Assembly (NCBI GenBank): GCA_017429945.1
Contig: JAFRNY010000057.1
Location: forward strand, 1-61,243
Direction of reading: 5' to 3'
DNA from: Bacteroidaceae bacterium
GTDB taxonomy: Bacteria; Bacteroidota; Bacteroidia; Bacteroidales; Bacteroidaceae
DNA length: 61,243 bases
Of the stretch, positions 59,781 to 61,243 are shown piece after piece. The position numbers and the translations under genes are program-made. The stretch's first letter is position 1, and every line of letters begins with the position of its first letter. Under the pieces are notes generated by a model, which was not told the DNA's origin, did not search any database, and saw only the letters and a list, made by a program, of their open reading frames with translations.

Positions 59781-61019
59781 TCAGGGAATGCGCAGGATTT
59801 TCTGGCTCGTGTGACCTTTTTTGCTCTTCACATTGACGACATACATTCCCTCGGGCACATCGCCGACGCCGACGCTGGCCTCGCGCTGCGCCTTGCCCTG
59901 CTTCATCACCTTGCCCTGCAGGTCCACCAGCTTCCAGCGGAAGACAGAATGGTCGCTGGTAGAGCGTATGAAGAAGGTGTCGCGCACCGAGCGGGGCTTC
60001 ACACTGAAGCCTTCGGCCTCTGCAGGCAGTTCGTCGACGTCGTCGGCTGCGTTAATTACCGGCACTTCGGCCTCAGCCGATGGTATGCGGTTACGTATTG
60101 CAGGCCAATCGCCGACCCAGTTTATGCGGTCCATATAAACCTTACGTCCGCCATCGGGGTCGCTTGCCTCGAAGCCGTGGTACAAGATCCAGTCCTGCCC
60201 GGCATCGTCCTGCACGATTTCAGAGCAGTGACCGGGGCCCACCACGCGCGTGCTCTTGTTGAGCAGCTGAACGAAATGGTTATCGAGCGCCTTCTGCCCA
60301 GCCTTATCGACATAAGGACCGAAGAGGTTTGTGGAGCGGGCCACGACGAGTCGGTAGGTACTATTGAGGCCTTCACAGCAGCTGCCTGCCGAGCCTATGA
60401 GATAGTAGTAGCCGTTGTGCTTGTGAATCATGGTGGCCTCGGTGTAGGTGCCTGCTATGCGCACCTTCTCGGCTCCGGGCTTCACGCTCAGGCCGTCGTC
60501 CGAAAGTTCTATGCCGTAGATGCCGCGGAAGCTGCCCCAAAAGAGGTACTTGCGCCCGTCGTCCTCCTCGAAATAGAAGGGGTCGATACTGTTCTGCACA
60601 TCAATCTCGCTGCTGATGAAGAGCTTGCCGCGGTCGGTAAACGGTCCACGGGGCGAGCGCGCCGTGGCCACGCCGATGCCGCATTCCCATTCGCCGCCCC
60701 ACGTGCTCTTGGAGTAGTAGAGCACAAACTGGTCGCCAATCTTGTTGATGTCAGGAGCCCAGATGCCGCCGCCCGGCACCATCTTCGGCCGAGTGTTTTC
60801 GGTGAAACAGGTGCCCACGAAGCGCCACTTCACCAGGTCGTTCGACATATAGATTGGCACGTTGCGAATGTCCTCGGTGGAGTAGAGGTAGAAGGTCTTG
60901 CCCACTCGCATGACGGTGGGGTCAGGCAGACTGCGGTCGATGACGGGATTCTTGTAGACGGTCTGTGCCTGCGCTGCAGCGCCGGCAAGCAAAAGAAGCG
61001 ATAGAATGGTTCTTTTCAT
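59781..61019 (-). CDS. GH43-family glycosidase with T9SS-like C-terminal domain
   Basis: 412 aa, signal peptide MKRTILSLLLLAGAAAQAQ. Five-bladed propeller of GH43, with the catalytic triad seen as Asp33 ('LPDPTVM', base), Asp146 ('NSIDPFYF', pKa modulator) and Glu194 ('YTEATMIHK', acid). Also 'GIWAPDINKIGDQFVLYYS' and 'VVGPGHCSEIVQDDAGQDWILYHGF'. GH43 enzymes remove alpha-L-arabinofuranose or beta-xylose, or cut arabinan; the subfamily is not decided. The C-terminal 75 residues ('WKLVDLQGKVMKQGK...GMYVVNVKSKKGHTSQKILRIP') form a type A sorting-like domain, suggesting secretion to the surface. It has its own promoter box and is separate from the main PUL. Confidence 0.9.
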   Translation of the reverse strand: MKRTILSLLLLAGAAAQAQTVYKNPVIDRSLPDPTVMRVGKTFYLYSTEDIRNVPIYMSNDLVKWRFVGTCFTENTRPKMVPGGGIWAPDINKIGDQFVLYYSKSTWGGEWECGIGVATARSPRGPFTDRGKLFISSEIDVQNSIDPFYFEEDDGRKYLFWGSFRGIYGIELSDDGLSVKPGAEKVRIAGTYTEATMIHKHNGYYYLIGSAGSCCEGLNSTYRLVVARSTNLFGPYVDKAGQKALDNHFVQLLNKSTRVVGPGHCSEIVQDDAGQDWILYHGFEASDPDGGRKVYMDRINWVGDWPAIRNRIPSAEAEVPVINAADDVDELPAEAEGFSVKPRSVRDTFFIRSTSDHSVFRWKLVDLQGKVMKQGKAQREASVGVGDVPEGMYVVNVKSKKGHTSQKILRIP

Positions 61020-61243
61020 ACGATTATTTTGTTTTTACATCGCAAAGGTAGGCGCTTTGGCGTCAGCGGAAGAATAATTTTCAGTCAGAAAAGGAAAACT
61101 TCAAGCTAAAACGTACATCGTGAGGGCTTTTCTTGCCGAACGGTCCTTCTTTTTTCTCTTTTCTTTTTCGCGCTACCGCTTTTATTTATACCTTTGCAAG
61201 GGAAAATGGCCGAAGGCCGTAACTCAAAACTTTGAACTTTGAA
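61020..61243. other. Right-edge intergenic region with divergent promoter boxes
   Basis: TACCTTTGC on the minus strand at 61050-61042 serves the GH43 gene, 23 bp before its ATG. TACCTTTGC on the plus strand at 61189-61197 points out of the window, with a pyrimidine-rich stretch just upstream. No gene is seen; the only small plus-strand frame (from 61206) stops after nine codons. Confidence 0.6.

Overview
The window is chromosomal DNA of a Bacteroidota bacterium, most likely order Bacteroidales and Prevotella-like. Evidence: two SusC/SusD pairs, lipoprotein signals ending in Cys, promoters of the TTTG / TAnnTTTGC type, almost no Shine-Dalgarno sequences, a propeller/AraC regulator, and many secreted proteins ending in the short 'DLQGRR...GIYI.NGKK..VK' or T9SS-like C-terminus. 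The DNA is fairly GC-rich, so long antisense open frames are common and were ignored.

Layout. (1) 1-765: 3' part of a RAYT/IS200-like transposase gene whose frame is open to the left edge and runs through a 54-bp tandem repeat. (2) 882-28197, minus strand: a polysaccharide utilisation locus read right to left: FAS1 lipoprotein (690 aa), FAS1 lipoprotein (842 aa), SusC, SusD, FAS1 lipoprotein (593 aa), SusC, SusD, then GH127/GH146, GH106, GH97, GH88 and GH95 enzymes. Gaps are short (a 4-bp overlap to about 110 bp), except 278 bp holding palindromic repeats after the second susD and 152 bp before GH95. (3) 28543-38150, minus strand: a second unit headed by an ECF sigma factor with a consensus promoter, followed by a secreted protein, a 68-aa protein, an alginate-lyase-fold polysaccharide lyase with a CBM6-like module, and a 1316-aa secreted protein; it ends at a strong hairpin. 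(4) 38324-41245: a membrane-spanning propeller/Y_Y_Y/AraC regulator with no kinase or receiver domain, divergent from a PfkB-family kinase and next to a FucP-type sugar transporter. (5) 43964-47951: tRNA-Arg(CCT), a large secreted HExxH protein ending in a dockerin, and purE. (6) 48059-49926: a VanX-like D,D-dipeptidase and nagB. (7) 50095-61019: a DUF4965/glutaminase-type protein, a CotH/lamin-tail protein, a duplicated secreted protein, and a GH43 enzyme.

How it may work (inference): the lyase cuts a uronic-acid-containing glycan and leaves 4,5-unsaturated ends. SusC/D pairs, with FAS1 lipoproteins as possible surface partners, import the oligosaccharides. GH88 removes the unsaturated uronate, and GH106 (L-rhamnose), GH127/146 (beta-L-arabinofuranose), GH95 (probably L-galactose or L-fucose) and GH97 trim the rest. 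An L-Rha/L-Gal/beta-L-Araf/uronate set recalls rhamnogalacturonan-II side chains or another complex plant or microbial glycan, but the sequence does not settle this. A pair of 17-bp inverted repeats exactly 21 bp apart upstream of the FAS1/SusCD unit looks like a regulator operator.

The most unusual features are the triple-FAS1 SusC/D locus, the kinase-less regulator, the 7-bp repeat array that supplies a start codon, simple repeats absorbed into coding sequence, and two clusters of ACCGGT-centred palindromes in a window that also carries a RAYT-like gene.
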